In this document: piece after piece, positions 21,791-32,944 of the stretch
How positions within the stretch are numbered: position 1 is the stretch's first letter
How the letters are laid out: the number at the start of each line of letters is the position of its first letter
NCBI GenBank assembly: GCA_019054805.1
Contig: JAHQIY010000016.1
Location: 496,001 to 560,000 of the forward strand
Length of the DNA stretch: 64,000 nt
Reading direction: 5' to 3'
Source: Brachionus manjavacas
Taxonomy: Eukaryota; Rotifera; Eurotatoria; Ploima; Brachionidae
Translations under genes and position numbers: made by a program
Notes under the pieces: generated by a model
Databases searched by the model: none
What the model was told of the DNA's origin: nothing
Seen by the model: only the letters and a program-made list of their open reading frames with translations

Positions 21791-24700
21791 ATTTTCCTAT
21801 TAGAAAAAATACTTATATTTTCAAATTTATTTTTATATTTGTTAAAACATTATTTTTTTTTTTAATTTATTTATTTTTGTTCTATTATGTTATTTAAGGA
21901 ATGTAACACAATTCCGGAATCCTTTAAAAACTAATTTTTTTCTTTTTTGTTTTTTATTCCGATTCGTATGCGTTTTTTCAATTGATTAAATCTTGAAAAA
22001 TCAATAATTTACCTTTTTTTTTTTAAAGATTTTTTTTAATCATACAAAAAATTTTAATAAAATCAATTATGCTTTATTCAATCACTTACGTTTTAGATAA
22101 AATGATCTGAGCTGATATGAGAGCCTCTTTCCTTTCTAGAGCTCATGTGATCCGACCAATTTAGCCAATTTAAATTTTTAATTTGATATAATAGGAACAC
22201 AATTTTTGAAATAATAATTATGTAATCTTTATTTTTTGAGAAATATTTTTCTCGATCGCTTGTCAGCTAATTTATTTTTATGAGAGAATCGCTATATTTT
22301 TGAGTGAATTTAAATTTATAAATGCTAAAATCACCTGAAACAAAAAGTCAAATTTTGAAATTAAAAGTTAACTCAAATGAGTTTATTTTGAACACTTAAA
22401 TGCTTTTTTGTTGATTTGCTTTTGTATTTTTTAGCAAAAATTAAGAAGCCAGATAATATTTTAATGTTGTCAATTTTGTTGTTGGAATAATAATAAAACT
22501 AGAAAAGCGTCAATATTTTGTTGACTCGAATATCAATCTATTATCAAACCTTATTACATATCAAATAAATTTGTTTTTAATTTGTTAATTTTTTTTTTCT
22601 TAGATGATGATTAATTTGGTTCAGATTCTAAAGTTCAAAATAAATTAAAATCAAATAAATAGCTATTTGTTTACGAACTAGTTTTGATTTTTGATAATTT
22701 TGATCATCTAAAATATTCAAAAAGTAATTTTTAATTTTTAAGTGGAGGTTTAGTCAACAGACAACAAAATGCTGGCATAGATTAACTCAGTAAAATCTGT
22801 GCTAAATTGTGCTAACCTACGGTTTATCAGGAGTAGAAAAATATTAGCTCATGATCTAATTTAACCGGCACAAGCCTTATCACCGAATATTTAAATATTT
22901 TCATTCAAATATTTGCTGGAGTTCTAAATTTAAAATTAATTGCTTTTAGCGTTGAAAGCATCAATCTATTCCCAAATAATGAATGAATTGCGCAATTGGG
23001 CTACATAAATCTCTTAAGACCTAGTACAAATATTATTTTGATTGACATTTAGTATAGGTATGCAGTTAGGCAACACAAATTTTGAATCCGATGTCTTTTT
23101 TTGAACATCAGCTGAAAGAGTCGTTAAGGATGACAACTAGAACGTGCATTTGTAACGCTAAATGAACCTTTCATCAACTTAAACTTTATTTAGTGTTCAA
23201 TGAACGAAGTGAAAAAGCTTTATTTCTTACTTTTTACAAATATTTGCCGCATTTCTATTAAATAAAAATTTTAGCAACAAAACGAGTTTTTAGTTTCTAA
23301 TAATTCATAAATAGTATTTACCTTAAGTTTTTTTATTATAATTTTCAAAGTCTTCATTGTAGTTTAAATCGAACTATAATAATTGCTTATGGAGCATTCG
23401 AATTTAAGATTTGAAAAAAATTGCTAATTTTTATTTTAAAATAAAAGATTGTTTGTTTATCATAGCCTTGATTACATCAACTAGATTCTTTTTTTTAATT
23501 CAAATATTTCTACTAGTCTTAATTAAAATCTTGTTAATCAAAATTGTTTGATGATGTAGGATTTGAAGAAATTCATTTGGTCATGATTATTTTATAAGCT
23601 AAATACTGACTCAATTGAATTTATTTAGAAAAATAATTTCACCAAAGTATTCGAGTTCAAATCAATAGTTTTTAATTTGGAAAACAAAAAAAAAAAAACA
23701 GAATTTTAATTTTGGAATTTTTCAAAACTAAATTAATTATACCGGTATAATTAATTCAATGCCGAAAGTTAAATATTTAATACAGGTTAACAAGCTTCGA
23801 ATTCGAATGGAGTGATTTAAGTAATTAGAAGCTTTAAGCAAAATGCTGACCAAGAAAATAAATTTTTTATTTGCGGGGTTGCATTGCGGAGCAAGATAAG
23901 ATTGAATTAGTAAATTTTAGCATTTATAGAATAATATCATAAATATGTCATTAATAAAAGATCAAGATTAAAAAAGAATTATTAAGTAAATCTTTAATCT
24001 TATCTAGTCAAAGATAATGCTAGGTTTTGATTATATAACGCTGCGATGGTGATCGTGTTGTGGCAGAAGTTTGCCAAGCGTAGTTGCTAGAAGTTAAATT
24101 ATCGATTGAATTTAATTTTAGCACTTAAAAGAATAAATCTCAACTTGCATCGCTGTCTAAAAATTATATTCCTTTTAGTTGATTGTGCTGTTTTTTCCAT
24201 ATCAAAGGCGTTCAGGCATTAATTCAGTTTAGGGTTTTTTTTTGAATTTAATTTAAACCGAAAAAATATTTTATTTAATTTTTCAAATAATCAAGCTTTT
24301 GAATTATCACTTTTACACGTAAACAAATTATCAACAACAACAAAAACTTTTTTTTTTATTATTTTATTATCTTTTTTTTCTTAGCAAAAAAGAAAAAGAA
24401 AAACCGAGATCAGTTACAGCGAGTTTATTCATTTTTAAACAAAATTATCATTCTATTTAGACACATGACTTGGCCTCCAAATCTTAAATTCAACAATTAA
24501 TTATTATTTTAAAATTTTTATCTCCAAAATTTCTATTCAATTTCAGTGGTAAATACTATGTTGAAAATGAAAAGCCTTTTTCTCTTTTTATTTCTTTTTT
24601 AGAAGTTGTCTTGTCGGCGGTCAAAAGTTGTTGTTGTTGCTTCTTAAAATGACCAAAATAAATAATCAACTCTAAAAATTTTATTTTTCCTTACTGGTTT

Positions 24701-24890
24701 AAGACGAACCGCAATCGTTAAGAGTAATGATTAATTCAAAAATACTAAAATATCAGAACTCGAGCTTTAAATTTTATTAATAGCCAAAATTTTGCTATTG
24801 TTGCAAAGGCTTAGTAATTTGAAAAAAAAAAAGCTTTTCCTAATTACTTTACCTATTTTTTAATTTTTTCAAATAAAAAAGCATTCTATA
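21791..24890. other. Intergenic gap of 3.1 kb between the two plakin genes
   Basis: AT-rich, with no coding stretch or transposon end that I can support. It contains the perfect 26-base palindrome at 23731-23756. Its right end runs into the GA-rich block before the intronless plakin gene. Confidence 0.5.
23731..23756. promoter_or_regulatory. Perfect 26-base palindrome with ACCGGT core
   Basis: AATTAATTATACC followed by its exact reverse complement. The ACCGGT centre resembles the core bound by Grainyhead/CP2-family factors (AACCGGTT), regulators of epithelial genes. It lies about 1.2 kb upstream of the intronless plakin ORF. A regulatory role is speculation; a chance palindrome of this length with a GC core is unlikely but possible. 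Confidence 0.3.
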
Positions 24891-24926
24891 GAGAGAAAGA
24901 GAACTAGAGAGAGAGAGAGAGAGAGA
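24891..24926 (+). promoter_or_regulatory. (GA)n tract upstream of the intronless plakin gene
   Basis: An almost pure GAGAGA run follows CTATAGAGAG at 24886, 70-100 bases before the ATG at 24994. GA-rich tracts recruit GAGA-type factors and mark promoters in several animals. It supports a separate transcription start here. Confidence 0.4.
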
Positions 24927-24993
24927 CATGTATTAAACAAAGCTTATCTCAGTTTAGATAGAGAAACTCTGGTCACTCGAATGTCACATTAGG

Positions 24994-27900
24994 ATGAAAA
25001 AAATAACCATACTGGATGCATTTGAGCCTTTTAAAGAAGAATTTGTTCCCATCAAACAAGCTATTAACCAGGGGCTGTTCAATACGAGCACATACTTGTA
25101 TTTTAACCCGGTGGAGAATCGGCACTATTCGATTACGGAGGCGGAAAAAAATGGCTTCTTGCGACTGGCTATCGACCAAAGACCGGAGGCGTTGGTGGTC
25201 GAGCGCATCAAAGTGTCCCAGCAGGTTTCGCTGGTGTCGGCCAGGGACCCGCAAAACAAGCAACGCCTCGTGCCCATTAGCCAGGCCATCTACTTGGGCA
25301 TAGTCGACAACAAGTCCAAAGTCTATGTGGATTCTGTTCAGGGCAAAGAAATCGACTTGGGCGACGCGTTCGATTCCGACTTGATCCAGGGAAACATTGT
25401 GCGAGAGTTTACCGAAAAAGTGACCGAGACTTTGACCGAGCAGAAAAATCCGCAATCAATTGGCCTGTTGAAAAAAACCGAAACACACACATACGGAATG
25501 GGAGACGATGAGCCACAGGAGCTGACCCGGGTGAACGGGGTGTTTGTGTTTGACCGGACCAAGTCGGTCAGCATCAACAAAATGATCAAAAAATTCGACG
25601 ACGAGATCATGGCCGGCTTCATATCCGAGCCGGACTCGTGCCGAATGCTGGGCCACGAGTCGAGCGACCAGGTGATTGACTTTGGCGATGCGTTGGCAAA
25701 AAATTTGGTCATTATGCCGGACAGCTTGACATTTGAGCAGCATGTGTTGTACGCTCTGGACCTAGGCTCTGGCAACAAGTTCGACTTTGAGGCCGCTTGT
25801 GAAATCGGCCTAATCGATGTCAAAAATAGGACTTTTTTCGACACCAAGCTAAACAAATCGATAAGTCTATTTGAGGCGTTGGCCAAAAATTACATTGTCA
25901 TGAAAGACGAGCTGAACACCAATTACAACCAGAGCGAAATCGACGACCAGTCGAACACAATTAGCTATTTGGATTTGAAAAGCATGTTCGACCCGTCGTC
26001 GGGCATTCAGGTGACGCTCAAGCAAGCGCTCGATTTGGGCATACTGAGCAAAGACAAGCAATTCTACGTGGACCTGTACAATGGAAAAAGAATGGGCTTG
26101 TACGAGGCGGTCGAAAAAGGACTGGCCATGCTCAAGCCCGAGAGGGTCAAGCACAAAGTGAACGAGGGCTACCAGTACTTGGTCATCAACGGTGTCTATG
26201 ATCCGGTGCAGAACAAAGAGATGAGTTTGGCCGAGGCCATTAGTTGCGGATTCTTGGACTATTCCGAGTCTGAATTTCACGACCCGTTGACCGGTCAGAC
26301 CATGTCTTTGCTGGACGCCTACGACAAAGGATACTTGAAGACCAAAATCACCGACTCGGACCACAATGATGACGAAGCTAAAAGTGACGCGGCCGGATCA
26401 GCAGAGCAAACTTTGGACAGCCACGCTGACCAGCACACACGTGAGTCTAGGGTGGACGCTGGCGCCACCAAATTGCTCAGCAAGTCGTATTCAGTGTCGC
26501 CGAGGCGGCACAATGGCACAGTGGCCAAAGTTCGCTCGGCGTCTGCCTTCGACGTCAAATCGGTGGACAAGTTGTCGACGGTGAGCCGCCAGAGTGTCAT
26601 GTCGAAAATAAAAGCCAAGCTGCTGGGCAAAAAAGCCAAGTACAATCAATTCAATGAGTATTTGATCCAAGAGTCGATGAAAATTGTGGACACCAAGAGC
26701 AAGCAAATGTATCAGCTAAAAGAAGCCATCGAGCACAATTTGCTAAGGCCAAACGAGCGGGTGGTTGACGCCCAGAGCCAACACGACTACTCGATCAACG
26801 AAGCAATACAAAATGGACTCATAAAGTTTTTCCATCCCTTGAACAACTTTGAATTCAAGTACAACCAAAGTTGCTGCATTTTCAAAGACGACATGCTCCT
26901 GCTGGTCAACTATGTGATCGAGCCGAGAACCAAGCGCAAAATTGGCCTCAAATCAGCCTTTCAACATGAAATAATCGACCAAAAAAAATCCACTTATTTC
27001 AAAAAAAAACACATCGATCTAATAAGAGCAATCGAGAAAAGCTACATATCTTGTGAAATAATCGACTTGAATTTACTCAACTCAATAGTTGCTTCGAATG
27101 TGTTCAAATTTTGCAAAGACCAAAAACCATCACCACTCTCACACTCACCCTCATCCTCACCACCATCCTCACCACCAACATCACCACCAACATCACCACC
27201 AACATCACCACCCTCACCACCACTATCACCAGTAATGCGTCAACACAGCAAGAAAGATGACGAGTCTGTGTCAGAATGCGACCAGTTTAAAGAGAAAGCA
27301 GAGCGCAAACACCATCACCAGCACCACCAGCACCACCAGCACCACCAGCACCACATAGCCAACAGCATCCTAGCACAATCGGGGCTCAAGTACAACCCTT
27401 ACGGACACTACTGCATTGCCGAGGTGTTCGACTCGGACAAGTCGGCTTTTGTCAGCCTCAAAAAAGCTCTCTCACTGCAAATATTCGACTCGGACACAAA
27501 CGAGTACGTGGACTCGGCGAGCGGTGAGTCGATGAGCCTGCTGAGGGCGATTCGGCGAGGAAAAATTCGCTTCACAGAAGTCAAGAGTGAGTCGAGTGGG
27601 GGCAAAAGTTTTTGCGATTATGACGAGATTGAAGAGGAGGAGGAGGAGGGCGGGTTGCCGCGCTTGACCTCGACCCTGAAGAGCTCGCCGGCCTACGAGT
27701 CTCTTCCCGACGAGGAAATGGACGCGCCAAAATCGCACCTTAGCCAAACACCCTCGCTCAATTCAGCGCCTGCCGCCACCGAGCTTGACCTTGACATTGT
27801 CAGGACTTTGCTGTACAAAAAGTCTTCCAATGGCCGGTACATTCGCTTCGACCGGGTCCTAAAGCACGGCCTGTACGAGCCCGCCAATGCCACTTTCAGC

Positions 27901-29892
27901 GACGTCGCACACAACCAGTCGCTGTCGATTTATGACGCGCTCAAAAAAGGCCTGCTCAGGTTCAATCATCCAAATGTTCTATTTGACGATCATGGCGTCT
28001 ATGTGGTCGACTTTGTGCTGGCAAATAGCCGAAAAATTGCTCTTACCGAAGCTGTTCAAAAAAAAGTCGTCGACAAGTCGAGAGCTTGGGTCAAATTTTT
28101 GAACCAACACTACACTTTCAATGAAGCCTTTCGCAATGGCTACTTCCACGCCAAATTGATTACTTTTGCCGAGATCAAATGGGCGTTGGACGATTTTGCC
28201 AAGCGAAGAGACAAAAAATTGAGCAAACTCAATGGAGACACCATTGCCGCTCTGTACACGCCAGTCTCCGTGTCCAAAACAAACGCGCCTGACTTTGGCA
28301 TATTTGACAGTGGCACCGATTCGTACATGTGTGTGAGCGAGGCGGTCGCGGCCGGTCTTTTGCTCAACGATCCCGTTCGAGTCCTAGACCCGGCTACCAA
28401 CAACTACATACTGCTAAAGGACGCAGTGCTCAAAGGTCTGCTCAGCTGTGAGCCCACGAAAATGGTCAATTTCAAGAGTTCCTTTTTGGCGCACAACCGA
28501 AAAAGCTACTTGGTAGACTGTGTCTACGATCCGAGAAAAAATACCAAGTATTCGCTGTCGGACGCGATCAAAACCGGTGTGTTCAACAATGGCAGCTACA
28601 AAAATTTCCTAGAAGGCAAATTGCTGCCGATGGACGAGGCCATTCAGAATGGCTTTGTCAAAGCCAAGCTCATCGACTTTGATTTGATCGAGATGAGTGT
28701 CAAGAGGTGGATGCGCGAACAGTCTTCTTCTTCGGCTCCTCGCAGCAGGCCAAGTAGTCGAGGAGCATTGACCGACGAAGAAGACGACGAGGCGCAAACG
28801 CGCCAAAGACCCAGGACTGAAAGTCTCGATACAAGAAGAAAGCAGAGCACTTTGGACACGAGGTCGAGGATGGAGCCGTACTCGGCCCGCATTGTCTCTG
28901 TCCAAGATGTGATCAGTGGCAAGTACATCAAAGTAGACGATGCGGTCAAGTATGGCCTGATCAATTTCCGCGAGGGAAATTTCAAAAATTCGCTCACTAA
29001 CCAAACTTTGAGCATCAATGAAGCCATGAATAGGGGATTCATTTTGGTGGAGAGCAACTTGGACAGGCTGCAATCAAGGAAACGAGCTCAGAGTGTGCGA
29101 AGCAGTCGAACACTGGACTCGGCAAAGAGCAGTGTTGACTTTTTGGAAACGAGCCGCATCGAAATAGGCTCGGAGTTGAAAATTTTGTCTGTTCTGGACC
29201 CGATTAGAAAGGATTATTTGAGTTTGAGCGAAGCAGTGGAAGCGGGAATATTTGACGTCAACTCGACAATGTATGTTGACTTGCGCACTGGCAAAAAACT
29301 CACCATGGTCGACGCCATTGACCAAAATCTGATAAAAATAGCAGACCAACATTTTCGGCCTTCTTTCAAGCTAACTGTCGAGGAGAACGATAGAAATTTT
29401 GTCAAAAACATAAAAATACTGTCCATCCGCTTCATAGTTGACTTGTTTACGCAGCAAGTCATACCGGTTAATGTGGCTAGTCACAAGAAGCTGATCAACA
29501 CCGAAAATGGCACCTATGTTGCATTCGAAAAGATCATGAGCCTCAAGGAAGCGTATGATAGGTGCTTGGCGTTGACATGTGACGATTTGGATAGGCAAGA
29601 CTCTGCGAGGAGCAAATTCCGCGTTGTGTGCGTTCGCAAGTCGACCACTGGCAAGAACATGAGTCTAAGATCGGCGCTGGCCAAAAATTGGATCAATTTG
29701 GACCGCAGAGTCTACATAGACAAAATGACTAATCAAGAAATGCCTTTTTCACAAGCGGTCGACATGGACTTGTTGGTTCTCAAGTCAAGTGCTGATGATC
29801 AAATGGTGCCTAGCAAAACAACTGCTAATTCTATGTCCAGGAGCAAGAGCAAAGACGGCTACTTCAATAGCTATTCAAGTCGGATATTTTAG
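24994..29892 (+). CDS. Intronless plakin-repeat protein, epiplakin-like
   Basis: An uninterrupted 1632-residue ORF, ATG to TAG. Nearly all of it is plakin repeats (VPIKQAINQGLFN, MSLAEAISCGFLD, LSIYDALKKGLLR, LSINEAMNRGFIL, LSLSEAVEAGIFD). It has no CH, spectrin, GAS2 or other module. Low-complexity linkers occur near residues 450-550 (Ser/Lys/Arg), 710-750 (Pro-Ser-Thr), 770-790 (His-Gln) and 1240-1290 (Ser/Arg). The tail SRSKSKDGYFNSYSSRIF recalls the Gly-Ser-Arg tails of plectin and desmoplakin. Vertebrate epiplakin is likewise a plakin-repeat-only protein from one exon. A likely role is binding filament proteins. It is probably a separate gene: the exon ending at 18915 (phase 1) cannot join the nearby acceptors at 24952, 24957 or 24992 in frame. 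A splice from a phase-0 donor (6953 or 12329) to 24958 is still possible. AATAAA lies just after the stop, at 29900. Confidence 0.85.
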   Translation: MKKITILDAFEPFKEEFVPIKQAINQGLFNTSTYLYFNPVENRHYSITEAEKNGFLRLAIDQRPEALVVERIKVSQQVSLVSARDPQNKQRLVPISQAIYLGIVDNKSKVYVDSVQGKEIDLGDAFDSDLIQGNIVREFTEKVTETLTEQKNPQSIGLLKKTETHTYGMGDDEPQELTRVNGVFVFDRTKSVSINKMIKKFDDEIMAGFISEPDSCRMLGHESSDQVIDFGDALAKNLVIMPDSLTFEQHVLYALDLGSGNKFDFEAACEIGLIDVKNRTFFDTKLNKSISLFEALAKNYIVMKDELNTNYNQSEIDDQSNTISYLDLKSMFDPSSGIQVTLKQALDLGILSKDKQFYVDLYNGKRMGLYEAVEKGLAMLKPERVKHKVNEGYQYLVINGVYDPVQNKEMSLAEAISCGFLDYSESEFHDPLTGQTMSLLDAYDKGYLKTKITDSDHNDDEAKSDAAGSAEQTLDSHADQHTRESRVDAGATKLLSKSYSVSPRRHNGTVAKVRSASAFDVKSVDKLSTVSRQSVMSKIKAKLLGKKAKYNQFNEYLIQESMKIVDTKSKQMYQLKEAIEHNLLRPNERVVDAQSQHDYSINEAIQNGLIKFFHPLNNFEFKYNQSCCIFKDDMLLLVNYVIEPRTKRKIGLKSAFQHEIIDQKKSTYFKKKHIDLIRAIEKSYISCEIIDLNLLNSIVASNVFKFCKDQKPSPLSHSPSSSPPSSPPTSPPTSPPTSPPSPPLSPVMRQHSKKDDESVSECDQFKEKAERKHHHQHHQHHQHHQHHIANSILAQSGLKYNPYGHYCIAEVFDSDKSAFVSLKKALSLQIFDSDTNEYVDSASGESMSLLRAIRRGKIRFTEVKSESSGGKSFCDYDEIEEEEEEGGLPRLTSTLKSSPAYESLPDEEMDAPKSHLSQTPSLNSAPAATELDLDIVRTLLYKKSSNGRYIRFDRVLKHGLYEPANATFSDVAHNQSLSIYDALKKGLLRFNHPNVLFDDHGVYVVDFVLANSRKIALTEAVQKKVVDKSRAWVKFLNQHYTFNEAFRNGYFHAKLITFAEIKWALDDFAKRRDKKLSKLNGDTIAALYTPVSVSKTNAPDFGIFDSGTDSYMCVSEAVAAGLLLNDPVRVLDPATNNYILLKDAVLKGLLSCEPTKMVNFKSSFLAHNRKSYLVDCVYDPRKNTKYSLSDAIKTGVFNNGSYKNFLEGKLLPMDEAIQNGFVKAKLIDFDLIEMSVKRWMREQSSSSAPRSRPSSRGALTDEEDDEAQTRQRPRTESLDTRRKQSTLDTRSRMEPYSARIVSVQDVISGKYIKVDDAVKYGLINFREGNFKNSLTNQTLSINEAMNRGFILVESNLDRLQSRKRAQSVRSSRTLDSAKSSVDFLETSRIEIGSELKILSVLDPIRKDYLSLSEAVEAGIFDVNSTMYVDLRTGKKLTMVDAIDQNLIKIADQHFRPSFKLTVEENDRNFVKNIKILSIRFIVDLFTQQVIPVNVASHKKLINTENGTYVAFEKIMSLKEAYDRCLALTCDDLDRQDSARSKFRVVCVRKSTTGKNMSLRSALAKNWINLDRRVYIDKMTNQEMPFSQAVDMDLLVLKSSADDQMVPSKTTANSMSRSKSKDGYFNSYSSRIF
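27128..27231 (+). repeat. In-frame minisatellite coding Pro-Thr-Ser repeats
   Basis: ACATCACCACC-type units encode repeated SPPT inside the intronless plakin ORF. It keeps the frame, so the unit number can vary without breaking the protein. It probably forms a flexible linker between repeat modules. Confidence 0.8.
27308..27355 (+). repeat. In-frame repeat coding His-His-Gln
   Basis: CACCACCAG-type units give a run of HHQ triplets in the linker just before the next plakin repeat. It is coding low-complexity sequence. Confidence 0.8.
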
Positions 29893-30270
29893 GCTTTGAA
29901 ATAAATAGCTTCTTTTTTTTCCTTTAGTCTTCCTTAATTTTTTACTTCACTATGCCTGATAAATGTGCATTTTTGTTCAACCGTTCATTTTAGGCTAGAT
30001 TTTAATATCGTGTATGTTTAAATTTATAATGTTTAATCCAGGAATGATGCATTTTTTTTAAGTCGAGATAAATTTATTTTAATTATATAATAAAATTCAA
30101 AAAATTTAAACTTTAAATTCATTATTCATTAATTAAAATTGAATGAACAAATTTTTTTTTTTTTTAATATAAATTGAAAATGATGCATAGTAAATTCGAA
30201 TTGGGAAAATTTTATGATACAATTTTAAAAAAGCTTGTATTTAAATGATCCGTATTTTAATTAAATTTAT
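29893..30270. other. 3' flank of the intronless plakin gene
   Basis: Contains the AATAAA at 29900-29905. Otherwise AT-rich with no feature I can support. Confidence 0.5.
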
Positions 30271-30278
30271 CTGTGAAT

Positions 30279-30970
30279 GGATCTTGCCTGTTATGTGACC
30301 AAGGGGGTCATGTAATATGTGACCTGTCAGTTTGGTGACCGGATATTTTTTTTTCGGGTCACATAAGTTTGGGTCACACATTATATGAACATCGATACCA
30401 AATATTTACAGATTTATAGGTCACCAAAATATTTTAATGGGTCACAAAAGTATTCTGATGGGTCACCAAAATTTAAATAATTCCAAATTTTTTAAAGACA
30501 AAAATTTTAATAAAATAATTCTTTCAACTGGTCCAGATGAAGCAGGTATTGATAAAAATTTTTGTGCAAGTCATGAATTGACTAAATTTTTTTTTTTCAA
30601 GTCAAAGTTATGACTTGCACAATAATTTTTATCAATACCTGCTTCATCTTGACCAGTTGAAAGAATTATTTTCTAAATCTGGTTACATTTAGAGACCACA
30701 TAGGTCAAGATTAACGGCCAGGAATTTGGAAGCAACTACTTAATTGGTATCAAATATGGATTTATTAAATCATTGACTTGACTTGTGACTTAAAAACAAG
30801 TCTGTTTTTAAGCAAATAATTAAATGGGTCACCAAATATTTTGATGGGTCACAAAAATAGTTTGGTTTAAAATAAAAAAATAAGAAAAAAAATTATCCGG
30901 TCACCAAACTGACATAAGTCATCAGGTCACATATTACATGACCACCTTGGTCACATAACAAGCAAGACCC
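30279..30970. mobile_element. Inverted-repeat element with GGTCAC motifs and 8-bp flanking repeats
   Basis: Ends GGATCTTGCCTGTTATGTGA and, in inverse, GGGTCTTGCTTGTTATGTGA; similarity continues for about 65 bases (to GTTTGGTGACCGGATA). The flanks CTGTGAAT (30271-30278) and CTGTAAAT (30971-30978) match 7 of 8, a hAT-like target duplication. Many GGTCACAAAA/GGTCACCAAA units line both halves. There is no ORF. A further hairpin is nested at 30515-30671. Confidence 0.75.
30515..30671. repeat. Long hairpin nested in the 30279-30970 element
   Basis: Arms 30515-30574 and 30608-30671 are nearly perfect inverse copies (AATAATTCTTTCAACTGGTC ... GTGCAAGTCAT) around a loop of about 33 bases. If transcribed it would form a stem of about 60 pairs, similar in shape to a small-RNA precursor. 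The simplest reading is a tiny foldback transposon. Confidence 0.65.
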
Positions 30971-30978
30971 CTGTAAAT

Positions 30979-32018
30979 AATACAAGTAAAATGTATATGG
31001 CAAGATTTTTGTTTCATGAATATATTTTTAACCTTAGATTTATATGTTTTTTCTTTAAGTAAAAATTAAATTTTTTTTAACACATCAATAACACTTATAT
31101 TTTATGATGATACAAAAATTCATTCTTCTGCTACATAAATAACATTAAAAATAGATACAAAATTTCAACAAATGATAGAATAAAAAAAATGTATAGATAG
31201 AAAAATTAATTATGCTGATATCTAAATTAATTTTTTGGTGTATAAAAAATAATAATAAAAATAAAAATATAATTTGCTAAGTTGATTATGCTCATAAAAA
31301 TTTTCAATTAGTGTTTAATACGAAAAAATAATTTTTTTTTCTCTCAAATTTATGAATTGCTTTTTCTCTATTTGAGTTTAATTAAAAGTCAATCAAATGA
31401 CCGAATCCAGTACAAGTTACGAATTCGTGCCACGCGCAAGATCTGCAAAACTACATCTAGTCTCGCTCCACAGGTCTCCTGCTGTAGCTTATTATTATTA
31501 TTATTAATAATAAAAATACAAAGTGAGCATAATTTTAATAATTAATTTTTGATGCAAAAATTTAATCTAAATAGTAAAAATTAAATTCAAAGTTTGTATT
31601 TTGATTTTTAAAAGATATTTAAAAGATAAATGAATAATAATTAAAAAATTTTAAAAAAATTTAATTTTTACTTTAAAAAAAATACCATATTAATGTAAGG
31701 TAAAAAATGATTTTATGAAATAAAAATTTTGCAATATATTGACAACTTTTGATGAATATAAATAATAATTATTTAAATTAAAAAAAAATAACATTTCAAA
31801 TTAAATTATGAAATATTTTATTAAATTTTTTAGAAAGCACTTAATCATAGTCTTTTTTATTATATTTTATTTTTATAACTTTTTTTTACACCCCCTTAAT
31901 AAATTAATAAATATTAATGAATTAACTTTTAATAAAAAATCACTTAAGAATATAAAAAATTATAGTTTTAAATCACTACAGCAAACATTTTTTCTTTTAT
32001 AATTAGGATGCATATTAA
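30979..32018. other. Intergenic AT-rich stretch
   Basis: Short ORFs here (31357-31545, 31808-32002) are Lys/Phe/Ile/Leu-rich and look like AT-bias artefacts. No other feature supported. Confidence 0.5.
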
Positions 32019-32235
32019 CCCGTCATATCAAAAATTAAATTGTCAAATGGATAATTAAATTAAAGATTTTAATTCATAAAGAATTAAATCATTAATTTTA
32101 ATTTCAACTAATAGTTCTATAATCTACAACATACCCGAATCCCTAAACTAGGACTCTGCCCCGGACCTCGTTTAATTTTTATATGACAATCAATTTTGTT
32201 TTTATATGACGATTTAATCATTGATATGACGGTTT
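32019..32235. mobile_element. Foldback element of about 217 bp
   Basis: The left arm CCCGTCATATCAAAAATTAA (to TTGTCA) is matched in inverse by the right arm TGACGATTTAATCATTGATA TGACGG over about 29 bases. There is no ORF. It fits a MITE. It lies immediately before another element at 32256. Confidence 0.5.
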
Positions 32236-32255
32236 AATATTTTTCCTTGAAATTA

Positions 32256-32944
32256 TAGCCCTCACCATCAGGAGACAAATGAGGAAAATTTTAGGCTCAA
32301 AACTAATATCTGTTAAATATCCTTGAGTAGTTTGTATTTTATTCTCTGCTATTTATTAGCTAACCAAAGTTGAGCAGTTATATTTGTGTTAATAGGCTAC
32401 ATAAAAACTATATAGTCCAACATTATTTAAGCAGTACATGTGCAAAGCAAACATTTAATCGGTCTTGCAATCAAGTTAAAATTTATCAAACCAGAACCAG
32501 CAGCAAAAGATGTCACGATTGACGAAAAACGTAAAAAAAGAAGACCAAATTATACAACAAAAGCTTTTTTGAAAAATTAAATTTTTATTTTTTAAATTAA
32601 TAAAATAAGCATTAAAAATTAATTGATTTATTTTAAATATCTTTTTTAATTAAATATTTTAATGATCATTATATATTAAACACTAATTAAAATTCTAAAA
32701 TACTGATCAATATATATATACCCTTTTAAAAAAATGTTATGATGAACAGGAAAATATTAGACAAGAAGAAACTAAAATACAAAAAATTAAGTTTGATAAA
32801 TTGTGATGAAAAGGAACAGGGCCAAATAAAAAAGTACAAAAAGTACAGAAAGGAAAATGATTTTTTAAAAGTTTGATCTCATTGTCTATCCATGGGTTTT
32901 GAGCCTAAAATATTTCCTCATTTGTCTCCTAATGGCGAGAGCTA
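32256..32944. mobile_element. Terminal-inverted-repeat element of about 690 bp
   Basis: The left end TAGCCCTCACCATCAGGAGA continues to GGCTCAAAAC; the right end, read in inverse, is TAGCTCTCGCCATTAGGAGA continuing to GGCTCAAAAC. About 48 bases match with few changes. There is no ORF or transposase remnant. Target duplication is uncertain (TA at both ends). Confidence 0.65.

Noticed and set aside
24901-24993. Reading the intronless plakin ORF as the next exon of the upstream plakin gene after 18915
   Set aside because: The donor at 18915 leaves phase 1. The nearby acceptors either shift the frame or meet a TAG at 24955.
31808-32002. Small ORF rich in Phe, Ile, Lys, Leu
   Set aside because: Its composition is what random AT-rich DNA gives, and it has no splice context or homologue.
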